A stretch of 64,000 nt of DNA from Brachionus manjavacas (Eukaryota; Rotifera; Eurotatoria; Ploima; Brachionidae). A program made the translations under genes and the position numbers. The stretch lies in contig JAHQIY010000019.1 in NCBI GenBank assembly GCA_019054805.1, forward strand, positions 960,001 through 1,024,000, read 5' to 3'. The number at the start of each line of letters is the position of its first letter. Position 1 is the stretch's first letter. The notes below the pieces were generated by a model. The model searched no databases and was not told the origin of the DNA. It worked only from the letters and a program-made list of their open reading frames with translations. Below, one piece after another: positions 44,597 through 55,104 of the stretch.

Positions 44597-45301
44597 ATGA
44601 AATTCTTATGTTTAGCGTTGATTTTGGCATTAAGCTTTTTTCAAGTACTTTTTTATTTTCAATAAGCTTTTTAAAATATTCCATATTTTATAAGGAAATT
44701 GAATCTGGACAATTATGTTATTATTATCCTCGATATCCTTTTAGAACTGTTCGGACAACAACATTGTAACTGTAATTTTCTTTTGAATAACTTTATAATT
44801 TTTTTATTTTAGATGTCCTTATCGATGCTGTAATCTGCGGTATCCGCGTTCAAGATCAGCCGCATGTTGCAATAATTACATAAACATTGGCTGGTGGATA
44901 TGGCTTATGTAATTAATTAACACTCGGAAAAATTTTTTACAAAATTTTAATTTGTTTAAGAATTGGCCTAGGATTTATATGTGTACCAGCGATCATAGCC
45001 ATCATTGTTTTTATTTGTATCAAATCTAAAAGTTTTAATTTTAATTTTTAACTCATTTTTGTTCTTAATTTTATTTGAAGGAAAGCAAAAAGGCAAAATA
45101 ATACGAGTACCACCTCCAGTACCAGTTTATACCAACGACACTGTTTATTTCACCAACGAAGCCAATCCTCCAATGTATTCAGATCTTTTTAATGAACAAT
45201 CAAATCCAACTTATAATCCGACTGCTTTTCCTGTCAATAACTCACAAATTACGAATGACAGTTCTGAACAAATACTTTCCATTGTGCCGCCAAAAAAATA
45301 G
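44597..45301 (+). CDS. Six-cysteine single-pass membrane protein, Shisa/WBP1-like (copy A)
   Basis: Five exons: 44597-44644, 44695-44765, 44813-44908, 44961-45031 and 45081-45301, introns 47-52 bp, all in phase, 168 residues. Exon 1 is a signal peptide (MKFLCLALILALSFFQ). The ectodomain has C-x17-C-x3-CC-x12-CC (LCYYYPRY, CPYRCC, AACCNN). The transmembrane helix is IIGLGFICVPAIIAIIVFIC and the tail is basic, then rich in P, N and Y, with NPPMYSD (PPxY) and NPTYNPTAFPVNN. Six cysteines with two CC pairs, one helix and a proline/tyrosine tail is the layout of the Shisa/WBP1/VOPP1 superfamily, whose tails recruit WW-domain ubiquitin ligases. Family level is inferred from layout, not from close sequence match. 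Paralogue of 49550-50421. Confidence 0.82.
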
Positions 45302-47289
45302 TGTTGAATCATTTTTTTAATAAAATTTTTTACACAATTTGTTGTTCTTAGTATCAAGTCTAAAATTTAAAATATTGAAAAATTTGATTCTTTCACAACT
45401 AATTAGCAATTATTGAATTTTTAGTCTCATTGGGGTGTAAACAGAGACCTTATCTAGCCTCGCTCCAAAGTTTTCTGCTGTAGCTGCTTATTTCTATTAT
45501 TAATTACTAATTAGTCTACATCAGATGGCATTATTCAAAATAATTTAATAATAAAGCTTGAATAATTTGAATAGTCTTCTTAAATTATTCTTATCTGCTA
45601 AGCTGTAGTTATCTTTTGTTAATAAGATTCGATTGATGTCCAAGATAAATTTTAAATTCTGTTTCACAAATTTTTTGATATGTTGACAATTCATTTAATT
45701 TAATACTCGAAAGAGAAAATTAAAAAAAAAAATTAAAATAATTAAAAAAAACAAAAAAAAATTTTTTTTTGTTCGCAATGTGACCAATTATTTTTTTGGA
45801 CTGTAAGTGACCATTAAAAATAACTTTTTTGTTAAAGAGACCAATTTATCAAAAATTTATGTCAATTATAATTTATTTAAAAAGAAAAACTAGAAAATAA
45901 AAACATCTATGCAACTATTGTTATTATTATTTTTATTATTATTTATTAGAAATAACCCTCATAGGCAAAAATAAAAAAAAAAGAATTCGAGGCTCACTAA
46001 ATTATGAAAATTATGAAAAAATTATTAGTTTCAAAAGCGCGAAATCATTTTTGATACCACAATTTTTTAATAAAATACCACATATTTATTAAAAAATTAA
46101 AATTAAGAAAAACCTTTTTTTTTTTATATTTCAACACATATTTATTAAAAAAAAATACAAATATTTAAAAAAAATTGTATTAATTTTTTTTTTTTCACAA
46201 AAAAATTTTTTACCACACAAAAAATTCAAAAAAATTTATTTAAAAAATAAATAAAAAATTATTTTTTACCACATTTAATATTTTGCTTTTCATTTGTATG
46301 TTGCTTTTTTGCAGCCTTTTCGCCGATGCTTGCAATTGTAAATATGCTCATCACAATCGGCTATTTAAATTTTTTTAATTTTCATGAAATAAATTTTTTT
46401 CTATTTTACTTCCACTTTTTATATTGAGTAATTTCAAAATTTGTAAATAGTTTCAAAATTTAAAAAGAATGAGTTTTTTAATTAGTTAGTGGTCTTTTTA
46501 ATCAAATAAGTGTTTTTTTATTTAATTAAGTGTTAATCTTTATTTTTATGGATTATTTTAAAAATTGTGTACATTTATTTAATAATTGTGGTATCATTTT
46601 AAATAATTGTGTAACGGATTTTAATGGGCCTTTCAAAAGTCAATCATGTAAAAAATTAATTTTTAGAAGATCATTTAATATTTTAAATAACGTAATTGCT
46701 CGATTTTAACGACATTTCATTATACCTGGGTATTCAGAATTAACGACAGGTTCAAAAAAAAATTGTTTTTATTTTTTTTACTTCTCCTTAAAGGAGGTTA
46801 ATTCGATTCAATAAATAAATAAATAAATATTTTTTTATTCTAAGTTTACACATGGAGATATTTTTTTGCTGATAAGTTTTTTGATGATCGCATAATAGAC
46901 TGAGACATGTACTGCTATGTTTGAGCTGTTTTAAGAAAAAAATCTAATGTTTTTGATAAAACATAATTTGCTCAATTCTATTAGAATCTATTTTTGATCA
47001 TTTTCGCTTTCCAATATTTAGAAATAAAGCTAAATATTTCTAAATTTTAAATAATTTCAAATAGTATTATTGTGCTCAAATTTAAATTTATCTGCCTAAC
47101 ACGAAATTTACGTGTCCAAGTTGATTTTTATGTGATCAGGTTAGAAAGCATTATTACAATTAAATTTTTTTTTCTAGTCACTTAAAATTTATAAGACCAA
47201 CTGTTCATATAACAGACAAGACTCAGAAAAAAAAAGAAAAGATAGAAATTGATAACCGGGAAATTAAATCTAATAATAACTTACTTGGT
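45302..47289. other. Repeat-rich spacer between paralogues
   Basis: Holds a LINE/SINE 3' tail at 45423-45500 (CTGCTGTAGCTGCTTATT plus ATT repeats); GTGACC-type words at 45778-45850 like those at 26.0 kb; a motif-repeat segment at 46045-46615 with ACCACA on the left and TGTGGT or TGTGTA on the right; and a LINE 3' end at about 46690-46830 (hairpin CTCCTTAAAGGAG then (AATA)n). No gene. Confidence 0.5.
46045..46615. repeat. Inverted motif-repeat segment, possible CACTA-like element
   Basis: TGATACCACAATT at 46053 recurs inverted near 46580-46600. ACCACA words occur at 46057, 46078, 46212 and 46269, and complementary words (GTGGT, TGTGTA, AAGTG) are spread over 46485-46615. The arrangement parallels the element at 4644-5136, but ends are not sharply defined. 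Confidence 0.35.
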
Positions 47290-47680
47290 TCTTGGATTTA
47301 AATATCGAAAAATACAATGTAATGAATGTTGGTTCAAAGAATCCTTTGTTTAACTATACCATTTTTAGCAGTAACGAAGTGGACTAACCAAGTAAAAACT
47401 TGCACGAGTCGAGGAAATCGTTTTTTGGCTATGATTAGAAAAAGTTTCAGGTATTTAAACATTGATACATTGAGAATGCTCTACACAGCACTGGTTAGAC
47501 CTCATTTAGAGTTTGCCATTAGTTCATGGTGTCCATTTCAAAGATATTCATGAAATCGAAAAAGTACAAAGAAGAATGACGAAAATAATCCCTTCACTTC
47601 GAAAATTTGACTACTCTTAAAGACTTGAAATGCTAAATTTAACTAATCTCAACTAAGAATAAATAAGCATTGTAAGCTTA
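47290..47680 (+). mobile_element. CR1/L2-type LINE C-terminal remnant
   Basis: Frame pieces: MNVGSKNPLFNYTIF, then KWTNQVKTCTSRGNRFLAMI, RKSFRYLNIDTLRMLYTALV, RPHLEFAISSWCPF, and after a frameshift IHEIEKVQRRMTKIIPSLRK. Typical post-RT region of CR1/L2 ORF2. Confidence 0.82.
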
Positions 47681-48362
47681 TAATAAAAACATTCTAAAGA
47701 AAAAACAAACCAAAAAGATAATATTTTTTTTTTATTTTATACGAAATCAATTGACTGTTAAAATTTTTTTAGCTGAAAAAAGAAATATAAATCCGTACAA
47801 TAATACAAGGTTCGTTTTTAATGGGATCGACATTATTTTTGAAAGGGTAATTAAATTAATTTAAATTTGAAAAATTTATCAAAAATTCAAAAAAATCTTT
47901 TTGAAAAAAATTTAGAAAATAAAGTTTAATAGAAATGTTCAATTAATTTTCGAATAATTTAAATTATTGCATAAAATTGACACTGTAAGTTGGATTGACG
48001 TAATAGAATTGTTTAATTGTGTAGCAGAAATGACGGCTTCATTAACCAGAATTTCTAGTTAAATTAGATTAATGTTTTGAAAATTTTCATAAAATAATGG
48101 CGACACACAAACATTAAAAATGAAATTAGAAAATTTTCCAAGACAACAAAGTTCTTTATAACCTAAAACTTAGAAAATAAATATTATACGAAATTAACTG
48201 TCATTGAAAAATATTTACTTAAAATCCATTTTAAAGATTATTCTATTTAATAATAATGCATATTTTAACTTTAATTTTGGTCATTATTTTAGTTTAGGAT
48301 CGAAAAAATAAGATCAAAAATTTTTTTTTAATAACTTTTGAATGGTATTTGACAAAAAACGC

Positions 48363-48474
48363 TAAATATTAGATAAGGCTCTGCAAAAACTCTGCAATTA
48401 AATTAAACACTTTTTAATGGCGTGCTTTTTCCTGAAAAATTGCAGAGTTTTTCCAGAGCCTTATCTAATATTTA
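48363..48474. repeat. Hairpin element with 36-bp arms
   Basis: 48363-48398 and 48439-48474 are inverted copies differing at one position (TAAATATTAGATAAGGCT, CTGCAAAAACTCTGCAAT), loop 40 bp. Possible MITE remnant. Around it, 47681-48362 is AT-rich without a gene. Confidence 0.7.
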
Positions 48475-48525
48475 ATGTGTTTTTTGGATTAGTTAGCATT
48501 TTGCAGAGAGATTTGATCAGATAAC

Positions 48526-48612
48526 CAGACTTATTTATAAGTCACAAAAATGTAAGTTTAAATTTGTAAAGTTATGACTTGACTTAAATTTTTTTTTAAG
48601 TCAACTAAAATT
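48526..48612. mobile_element. Partial hAT-type MITE end
   Basis: CAGACTTATTTATAAGTCACA at the left resembles the end of 52960-53210, followed by ATGACTTGACTTAA words. The matching right end is missing. Confidence 0.45.
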
Positions 48613-48773
48613 TTTTTATAACTAACAATCACAAAAATCAAAAAATTTTAAAGAATTAAATTCTATTTCTTTAAGAAATGTATCACCTTTTTATAAATGT
48701 GCGTTATTCAACTAAATATATTTTTGGTCTGAAGGTTGAACCTTATGGATAAATGCAGATCCTAACCTTCAAG

Positions 48774-49135
48774 ATGTCGCTGTTTGCCTTGTATAATAGT
48801 GGTTGTGGTTGTGTTGTGCATTAAATCTAAAAGTCTTATTTAAAATAAACAAGAAATAAAAAAGTAAAATCATTTTAGATAAGCAAAAGAGAAAAGAGAA
48901 AAATAAATTTCCAGCACAACAAACGCAAGATGGTTCTTCTACAATTCATATAAAAAATGAAGCAACGCTTACATGGCCAACAACTTGAATCAGCAAAATG
49001 GAATGTATCAGCCAGTGAATCCAACTTACAACTCGATGGCACATCCTGTCAACAACACGAATTATTCGTCCAACTTGGGCCAAAATGGGGACCAAGTCCC
49101 CAAATGGTAAATCAATCTTACCAAGCTTTTGCATA
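48774..49135 (+). pseudogene. Broken third copy of the six-cysteine membrane protein (copy C)
   Basis: 48774-48831 resembles the transmembrane exon (CRCLPCIIVVVVVVLCIKSK). From 48879 the tail exon follows, nearly identical at DNA level to 50180-50400 of copy B. A 7-bp deletion removes the PPAY motif and shifts the frame to a stop (NEATLTWPTT then TGA), and about 29 bp are missing near the end. Exons 1-3 are not found. It lies 415 bp before copy B in the same orientation. Confidence 0.85.
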
Positions 49136-49549
49136 GAATTTTTTTAATTTATTACAAAATAAATTTAACTAAATTAGAGGTTTAATTTAATGAAGTCTAT
49201 TTAGGAAAAATTGAAATTTGAGAAAAAAAATAAATTTTGAAATAACAACGCTCTCTTTTATTTTTTCTATTGATTCGTATTTAATTATAATTTCAGTTTT
49301 TAAGCCTAACACAAGAGAGAAAATTTATTAAAATTTAAGTATGTTCCAAAATGCTTCAGTCATACATTTTAAATTGTTTAAAATTCCAAGGTTACTAAAT
49401 CTTTTAAACATTATAAAATTCAACTTATTTTTTAAATTAATTCCAATGCTTTCATTACGCAAATAAACTTACATTTTTATAATCAACTCACGGAATAAAT
49501 AGCAAATAAATATTTTTGTTAAATTTAAATCAAATTTTTTTAGCTTAAA
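49136..49549. other. Spacer before copy B
   Basis: AT-rich; nothing else seen. Confidence 0.4.
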
Positions 49550-50421
49550 ATGACAAGTTTTGGCTTATTTGTTTTATACACATTAACTTATTTGGTCCAA
49601 GTAAATTTTTAAATTAAATTTTTTTTTAATTAAAATTTTCAAAAGCAAATACATTCATCTGTCTCATGCTCCTATTATCCATATGGTTCATTGTCATTTG
49701 AATACTTTACTTCGTACGTTTTAATGATTAGTCTATTAAGGAAATGCCGATTAGATCATAGTTTTTGTTTATTATAACATGGCTATTTTGGCACTTCTGA
49801 TTCCTTTTTTTTGTCTAAAAAAAAATTTTTTCAAGATGCTCGGATCGATGCTGTACAACATCATATCCTCGCTCAATTTCTGAAGCATGCTGCACAAATT
49901 ATGATTATACCAGTTCTCTTTCATGGTGGGGATGGCTTCTGTATTAATATAAAAATTTAAGATCTTTCAAAATTTTTTTTTAATTTTTATTTTAGAATTG
50001 GATTAGGAATTGTCTGCTGTCTACCGTGTATAATAGTAGCCATAGTTATAATTTGTATTAAATGCAATAAATCTAAAAGTAAAAAAATCAATCAAAAAAA
50101 ACTTTTCTAAATTATTAATTATCTTTGAAAAAAGAGAATGGTAGAGTTGTGAATATGGGACCAGCGCCTGGCTTGCAACATAGTTCCACTACAATTCATA
50201 TAAAAAATGAAGCAACGCCTCCAGCTTACATGGCCAACAACTTGAATCAGCAAAATGGAATGTATCAGCCAGTGAATCCAACTTACAACTCGATGGCACA
50301 TCCTGTCAACAACACGAATTATTCGTCCAACTTGGGCCAAAATGGTGACCAAATACTTCCGGTTTTGCCACCATCAACAAATCCTCAAATGGTCAATCAA
50401 TCTTACCAAGCTTATGCATAA
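49550..50421 (+). CDS. Six-cysteine single-pass membrane protein, Shisa/WBP1-like (copy B)
   Basis: Five exons: 49550-49600, 49646-49713, 49836-49940, 49996-50078 and 50135-50421, introns 45-122 bp, all in phase, 197 residues. Exon order and phases are identical to copy A. The signal peptide is MTSFGLFVLYTLTYLVQ. The ectodomain cysteines are SCSYYPYG, SCSDRCC and EACCTNY, giving the same two CC pairs with one extra Cys. A WWGW stretch is followed by the transmembrane helix GLGIVCCLPCIIVAIVIICI. The tail has ATPPAYMANN (PPxY), NPTYNSMAHPVNN and QILPVLPPS, aligning with NPTYNPTAFPVNN and QILSIVPPK of copy A. Likely role: membrane adaptor for WW-domain proteins, inferred from layout. Confidence 0.84.
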
Positions 50422-50869
50422 TAAAAATGTCTTATGATATTAATTAACTAAAAATTAAAAAAATAATTTCTTATATTTTATTGAATAAATAGTGTTTACA
50501 TTGTGTTAATTTAAAAGATTTCTATCAAAAATCTTAAAAGACGGAAGTTTTATTTCATCTTGTATTAAATAAATTTTTTTAATTTTTTAAATTAATCTTA
50601 TTCTAAAGAAATTTAAAAAATAACATTGTTTATTTAATAAAAAAAATCATTTTTAATGTCAAAAACATTTATCATGTTTTTTCTTTGATCCAACTGATCT
50701 TTTTTGAAGTATGTTTTAATTCAGAAAAACTTGGGTAATATTTTTAATAAAAGAGTTAATTAAAGAAAAAAAAATTAATCTAAAATTTTTGCATTTTTGC
50801 GGATCTTGTGTGAACTTTGATTGATATTTTTTTAATGTGAATTGATGAAGTATAAGGTTGTGCTATTAC
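50422..50869. other. 3' flank of copy B
   Basis: Polyadenylation-type AATAAA near 50484; otherwise AT-rich with no gene. Confidence 0.5.
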
Positions 50870-51095
50870 GACTTTTTTCTTGTTTACGAGCTATTTTGAT
50901 GTCGTCAACAACTTTTTATCTTCTTCCTGGTTGCTTCTTTTCAACACTTGCATGAGGTATTGTTGGAGCTACTTCATCAACAAATCTTGTACCATCCTTT
51001 GAATATATATAAAAATCACCATAAGCAGCAACATCCTCTGGATCTTCGTTTGGTTGCCTTTTGAGTGCGGAAGTTGTATTAGCACGACGTGATTT
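50870..51095 (-). pseudogene. Transposase-like C-terminal fragment, minus strand
   Basis: Minus-strand frame from 51095: KSRRANTTSALKRQPNEDPE, DVAAYGDFYIYSKDGTRFVD, then EKKQPGRR and a stop, with a readable continuation after it. The basic AL-RQ style start is like MULE-type transposase tails. The 51095 end coincides with the start of a LINE-A tail, so the insertion may have cut it. Function not recognised. Confidence 0.35.
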
Positions 51096-51096
51096 T

Positions 51097-51180
51097 ATTT
51101 ATTTATTTACTTATTTATTTGTCATCTGTACCGAGCTCACGCTCCCTCAGAATAAATTTAAAAAAAAAATAAAATAAAGT
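51097..51180 (-). mobile_element. Very short LINE-A 3' end, minus strand
   Basis: (TTTA)n then CTGTACCGAGCTCACGCTCC inverted: the family hairpin with a changed loop (GAGC GTGA GCTC, 51133-51144) and little else. Confidence 0.7.
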
Positions 51181-51339
51181 GAAATTATTTAAGATAAATA
51201 GAAATTAAAAATGTTAAATTGACATGTAGAAAGATTTTTGTTTTTTTCTCTTTTTGTAATAAATTAAGAGTTAAATTTAGAAGGTTAGAATATAATGATA
51301 TTAAGAAAGGATTCATTGAAGAATAAAGTTGCATGATTT

Positions 51340-52099
51340 ATTATTTATTTATTTATTTGTTTTCTGTACCGAGCTAAAGCTCCTTCAGAATAAGTTTAAA
51401 ATAAAATAAAAATAAAATTAAAATTAATAAAATTAGTTAAAAAAAAAAAATGAATCAAAATAGAGTAAATAAGCTAAAAAAATGAAAGTTGAAAAGACAT
51501 AAATTGGAACAGATTGTTACATGTGGCACATGTTTAAATAGTTCGAGTTTCAGGAAAAAAAGAAGAAATAGTAAGGTAGCAATTACACAATGGAGTTGGG
51601 TATTCAATATATCTTGATTCGAAACCTTCTTTGTATTCCTCCACCAGTCTAACAACCAATGGAATAGAATGTCTCAGTCCTGTCCCAACATATCTCTCAT
51701 TCAACTCAAAAAGACGATTCGAGACTGTTAGTAAATTTAGTTTATTAAAAGCTTCATGTTGCACGATGTTGGAGGGATTATCATATTTTAACTTAAGGAT
51801 ATATCTTACTGCTGTATTCTGAATTGCTTGTAGTTTTTTGATATTATTTTCTGAAAATTAATTCAAGCAAGGAAAGAATAGTCTAAAATCGATCCGACTA
51901 AAGATTTATATAAATTTCCTAGTGTGTTTTGATTGAGACCCCATTTTTTGTTTGACAATATCTTAATAATATTTAACCTTTTATTGCAGCGTTCTTTGAT
52001 TTCGTCTACCAGTACATTAAAGTTTAACTTAGAATCAAATTTAATGCCAAGAAACTTGATTCCTTTTTGGCTCACTATTCTGTTTCCATAAATTATTAG
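51340..52099 (-). mobile_element. LINE-A 3' part, minus strand
   Basis: From 52099 on the minus strand: IIYGNRIVSQKGIKFLGIKF, DSKLNFNVLVDEIKERCNKR, GLNQNTLGNLYKSLVGSILD, then the C-terminal region to the stop, the UTR and the hairpin at 51371-51382 with an (AAATA)n tail. A few frame breaks. It abuts an opposite copy at 52100. Confidence 0.88.
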
Positions 52100-52461
52100 T
52101 TGAGTGAGAGATATGTTGGGGCAGGACTGAGTCATTCTATTCCATTGGTTGTTAGACTGGTGGAGGAATACAAAGAAGGTTTCGAATCAAGATATATTGA
52201 ATACCCAACTCCATTGTGTAATTGCTACCTTACTATTTCTTCTTTTTTTCCTGAAACTCGAACTATTTAAACATGTGCCACATGTAACAATCTGTTCCAA
52301 TTTATGTCTTTTCAACTTTCATTTTTTTAGCTTATTTACTCTATTTTGATTCATTTTTTTTTTTTAACTAATTTTATTAATTTTAATTTTATTTTTATTT
52401 TATTTTAAACTTATTCTGAAGGAGCTTTAGCTCGGTACAGAAAACAAATAAATAAATAAAG
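52100..52461 (+). mobile_element. LINE-A 3' end, plus strand, head-to-head with the previous copy
   Basis: Starts in LSERYVGAGLSHSIPLVVRL and continues to the family 3' end (hairpin 52422-52433, tail AAAACAAATAAATAAATAAA). It is the near-identical inverted copy of 51340-51690. Confidence 0.88.
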
Positions 52462-52959
52462 TTTTGAAATCAGCATTCGTTTGATTAAAATTAAATTTTT
52501 TCCCTTTAAAATATTGAGTAGTCCAAAATTTACTTAAAACTTGAACAAAATTAACTTTCTAAACAATAAAAAACTAAATTTAATTAATCAATTATTTTTT
52601 GTTTTTTTTATTTTTGTCTTTGCTTAATTAATTTTTTTAATAAAATCTACAAAAAATACAAATTTTTAATTGTCTTTATTGACTATAGCTTTTAACATCA
52701 AAAAATTTTAACATTAAATTCTTTTTTCATTTTTGACATTAAAATTTTTAACATTAAAATCATTTAACAACAATTTACAATAGACCAGTTGCATGTGATA
52801 CATGTTTACAAAGTTGAAGATTAAAGCATATTTTTAAGTATTATTTAACATTGTAATTTGTCAAGTAAAAACAAATAAATTAAATTGAAACTAGAAATTA
52901 CGCTATGGTATTTATATAATATTGGTCCATATTTTGAAATGTAAATTTTTTAATTTTGT
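52462..52959. other. AT-rich spacer, no gene seen
   Basis: Nothing supported. Confidence 0.5.
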
Positions 52960-53210
52960 CAGAGTTGTTTTTAAGTCACAAGTCATCAGTCAAGTCAAGT
53001 CAATGAATTAAATTTTATTTTTTTTTAAATCAAGTTAGTGATTTTTTTTGTAGACGGGCTTTAAATTTTTTATTTATTTTATCGAACTCCAGTTTAGCTT
53101 AATTTCAAATGAATAAATAAAAAGAAAAAAATTCAAATAAAATTTTGTTAAAAATTTTTTTAACTTAAGTCACAGCTTTGACTTGAAACTGTGACTTAAA
53201 AACAAGTCTG
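52960..53210. mobile_element. hAT-type MITE, 251 bp, 7/8 target duplication
   Basis: Left end CAGAGTTGTTTTTAAGTC; right end GACTTAAAAACAAGTCTG, inverted copies with few differences. Flanks AATTTTGT (52952-52959) and AATTTTGA (53211-53218) match at 7 of 8. No coding capacity. Confidence 0.88.
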
Positions 53211-53459
53211 AATTTTGATAATTATTATTGATTGTGTTTTTTTTTTGCTGTTAAAGACACAAATTAATTAGTGTAATAGTAAAAAATAATAAAATAAAAG
53301 AATTTATTAAAAAATTTTACCAAAAATTGAAAATTAATTTCTAAAAATTTCATATAAATAGAATTTATCAATTGTGTTAATATCTATGAAAAAATCAATT
53401 TTTACACAAATCACCTTAGTTGTAAATGCTACTAACTAAGCCAAAGTCTACTTTGAGTT

Positions 53460-53987
53460 CTATTTAAATTTTCTGACAAAGCCGGGTCTTTGCCCATCAT
53501 CAGCATCGATTGCATCGATCGGTTTCGGTGGTACTCCTTGTGATTGTGTGATGTGAATTCTTGAAAAAAAAAGTCCCAAAGTTTCTACCAATGGTCCAAG
53601 GAAAGCTAGATCAAAAAAAATTAATTTAAAACAAAGTTTTTTCTTTTTTATTTTACCAGCAAGAATAATTGAGTATATTTTTTTGAATGGGTAGAGTATG
53701 ATGTGAATCGCTCTGAGATACGGTGCAAAGCACCAAACAATCGAGAAAGATATTTGGGCAAAAGCACATCCCCATGCCAGTGCGATGCATATGCCACAAA
53801 AAAATGTCATCAATTTATAGCAAACATTTTTGCCACAAGTAAAACACTTGTACGAGTTTCGCCAGACACAGTCAGATGAATGGGTACCAGTAGGCTCGGC
53901 GAACACATCGTCGAACTCAACCTGGATGTAATTGTTCATGTCATTTGGGTCTCTGTTAATCAAATCAATTTCTGGTCTTACGGACAT
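53460..53987 (-). CDS. Caveolin-like protein 1
   Basis: Two exons, 53987-53657 and 53605-53460, intron 51 bp. The intron has no stop and is a multiple of three, so the frame also reads through it; the spliced form of 158 residues aligns better. The caveolin order is complete: PEIDLINRDPNDMNNYIQ, VEF-DDVFAEP, the signature and scaffolding region SDCVWRNSYKCFTCGKNVCY, the membrane hairpin FFCGICIALAWGCAFAQISF with SIVWCFAPYLR, then a C-terminal helix SRIHITQSQGVPPKP. Caveolins oligomerise in the inner leaflet of the plasma membrane. Several cysteines in the scaffolding segment are unusual. Intron position equals the last intron of caveolin-like 2. Minus-strand neighbour of two paralogues. Confidence 0.92.
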   Translation of the reverse strand: MSVRPEIDLINRDPNDMNNYIQVEFDDVFAEPTGTHSSDCVWRNSYKCFTCGKNVCYKLMTFFCGICIALAWGCAFAQISFSIVWCFAPYLRAIHIILYPFKKIYSIILAGKIKKKKLCFKLIFFDLAFLGPLVETLGLFFSRIHITQSQGVPPKPIDAIDADDGQRPGFVRKFK

Positions 53988-54266
53988 TGTAAATATTAAT
54001 TTTAAAAATTATAGAGAAAAAAAAGAAAAAAGTTGGCTTTTAAATAAGCAAAATTCGACTTTATGACTTAATTGGTTGCATGAGTTGTTTCTAATCGACT
54101 TAGGAGACTTAATGGCACGGAGTTACAGCAACTTTAATGTGTGCGCCATTTGAGATCTTATTTTTTAATAAAATGAATTAAACAAAAAAAATCATGAACA
54201 TTTTTTTATTGATTTTCAAATCATGTAAATCAGGTTTTAGGGATTTAAATAAATTTTTGATTTTGA

Positions 54267-54891
54267 TTAATTTTTGAAAGATCTTACGCCAGTTCGAGGC
54301 GGGTTTCCAGGCAAACTTCCCAGTGGTTTGGGTGGCTCGCCTTGAGACTGAGTAATGTGAATGCGGCTAAAAATCAGACCATATGTTTCCATTATTGGAC
54401 CAAAAACACCTTGTAATAAAATTAGAAAAAAAAATTAATTAATTATTAAATCAGCACTTGAGAGAACAATGGAGAGAATCTTTTTGACCGAGAAAAGGGT
54501 CACATGCAAACAGCGCATCTGTGGAGTTACGCACCATATTTCGGAAAATGACACCACGGCAAATAGACAACCCCAAAACAAAGCTTTTGATAAAAAAAAT
54601 AGAAGTCTTTTTTTAAACAAGGAAAAATCAGATTACCTATTGGTAAGCCAAAGAAAAATGTTAAAATTTTGTAGCATAAATTTCGGCCACAAGAAAAACA
54701 CTTGAACGAGTTGCGCCAAACACATTCCATCGAGTGAGCACCTTCTGGCTCTGCCAGCACATCATCGAACATCACCTTTGTTTTTTTGATTAATTCTGCT
54801 TTTTAAATCAGAAAAATTTCATTACTTGAACATGGTTGTTTAACACGTTGGGATCCCGGTTTATCAAATCTATTTCGACTTGGCTTGACAT
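54267..54891 (-). CDS. Caveolin-like protein 2
   Basis: Four exons: 54891-54826, 54775-54637, 54583-54458 and 54409-54267, introns 48-53 bp, GT..AG, all in phase, 157 residues. It reads VEIDLINRDPNVLNNHVQ, VMFDDVLAEPEGAHSMECVW, RNSFKCFSCGRNLCYKILTF, ALFWGCLFAVVSFSEIWCVT, then VFGPIMETYGLIFSRIHITQ and SQGEPPKPL, collinear with caveolin-like 1 at roughly half identity. It has two introns (after NNHVQ and within LPIA) that copy 1 lacks; the third is shared. The start is 280 bp upstream of the stop-distal end of copy 1's first exon region, so the genes are tandem. Confidence 0.92.
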
Positions 54892-55104
54892 TTTTTTCTT
54901 ATTGCAGAATTTATCTGTGGTTGTATTTATAGGAAACTTTGTGGTTGTTCAGTTACCATGGTTGTTTTTGATAAGGATATGCTAAATCATCGATTACATG
55001 GTTCGGCTTAAGAACCCATTGAAAAATAAATATTTGATTAAAAATTTAATAGTTTTATAAATATTTAAAGTTACTTAAACAATGATAAAAAAGAAATACT
55101 GTAC

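Noticed and set aside
53606-53656. Caveolin-like 1 as a single exon with a lysine/phenylalanine insert
   Set aside because: The insert has GT..AG ends, length of a typical intron, and sits at an intron site shared with copies 2 and 3.
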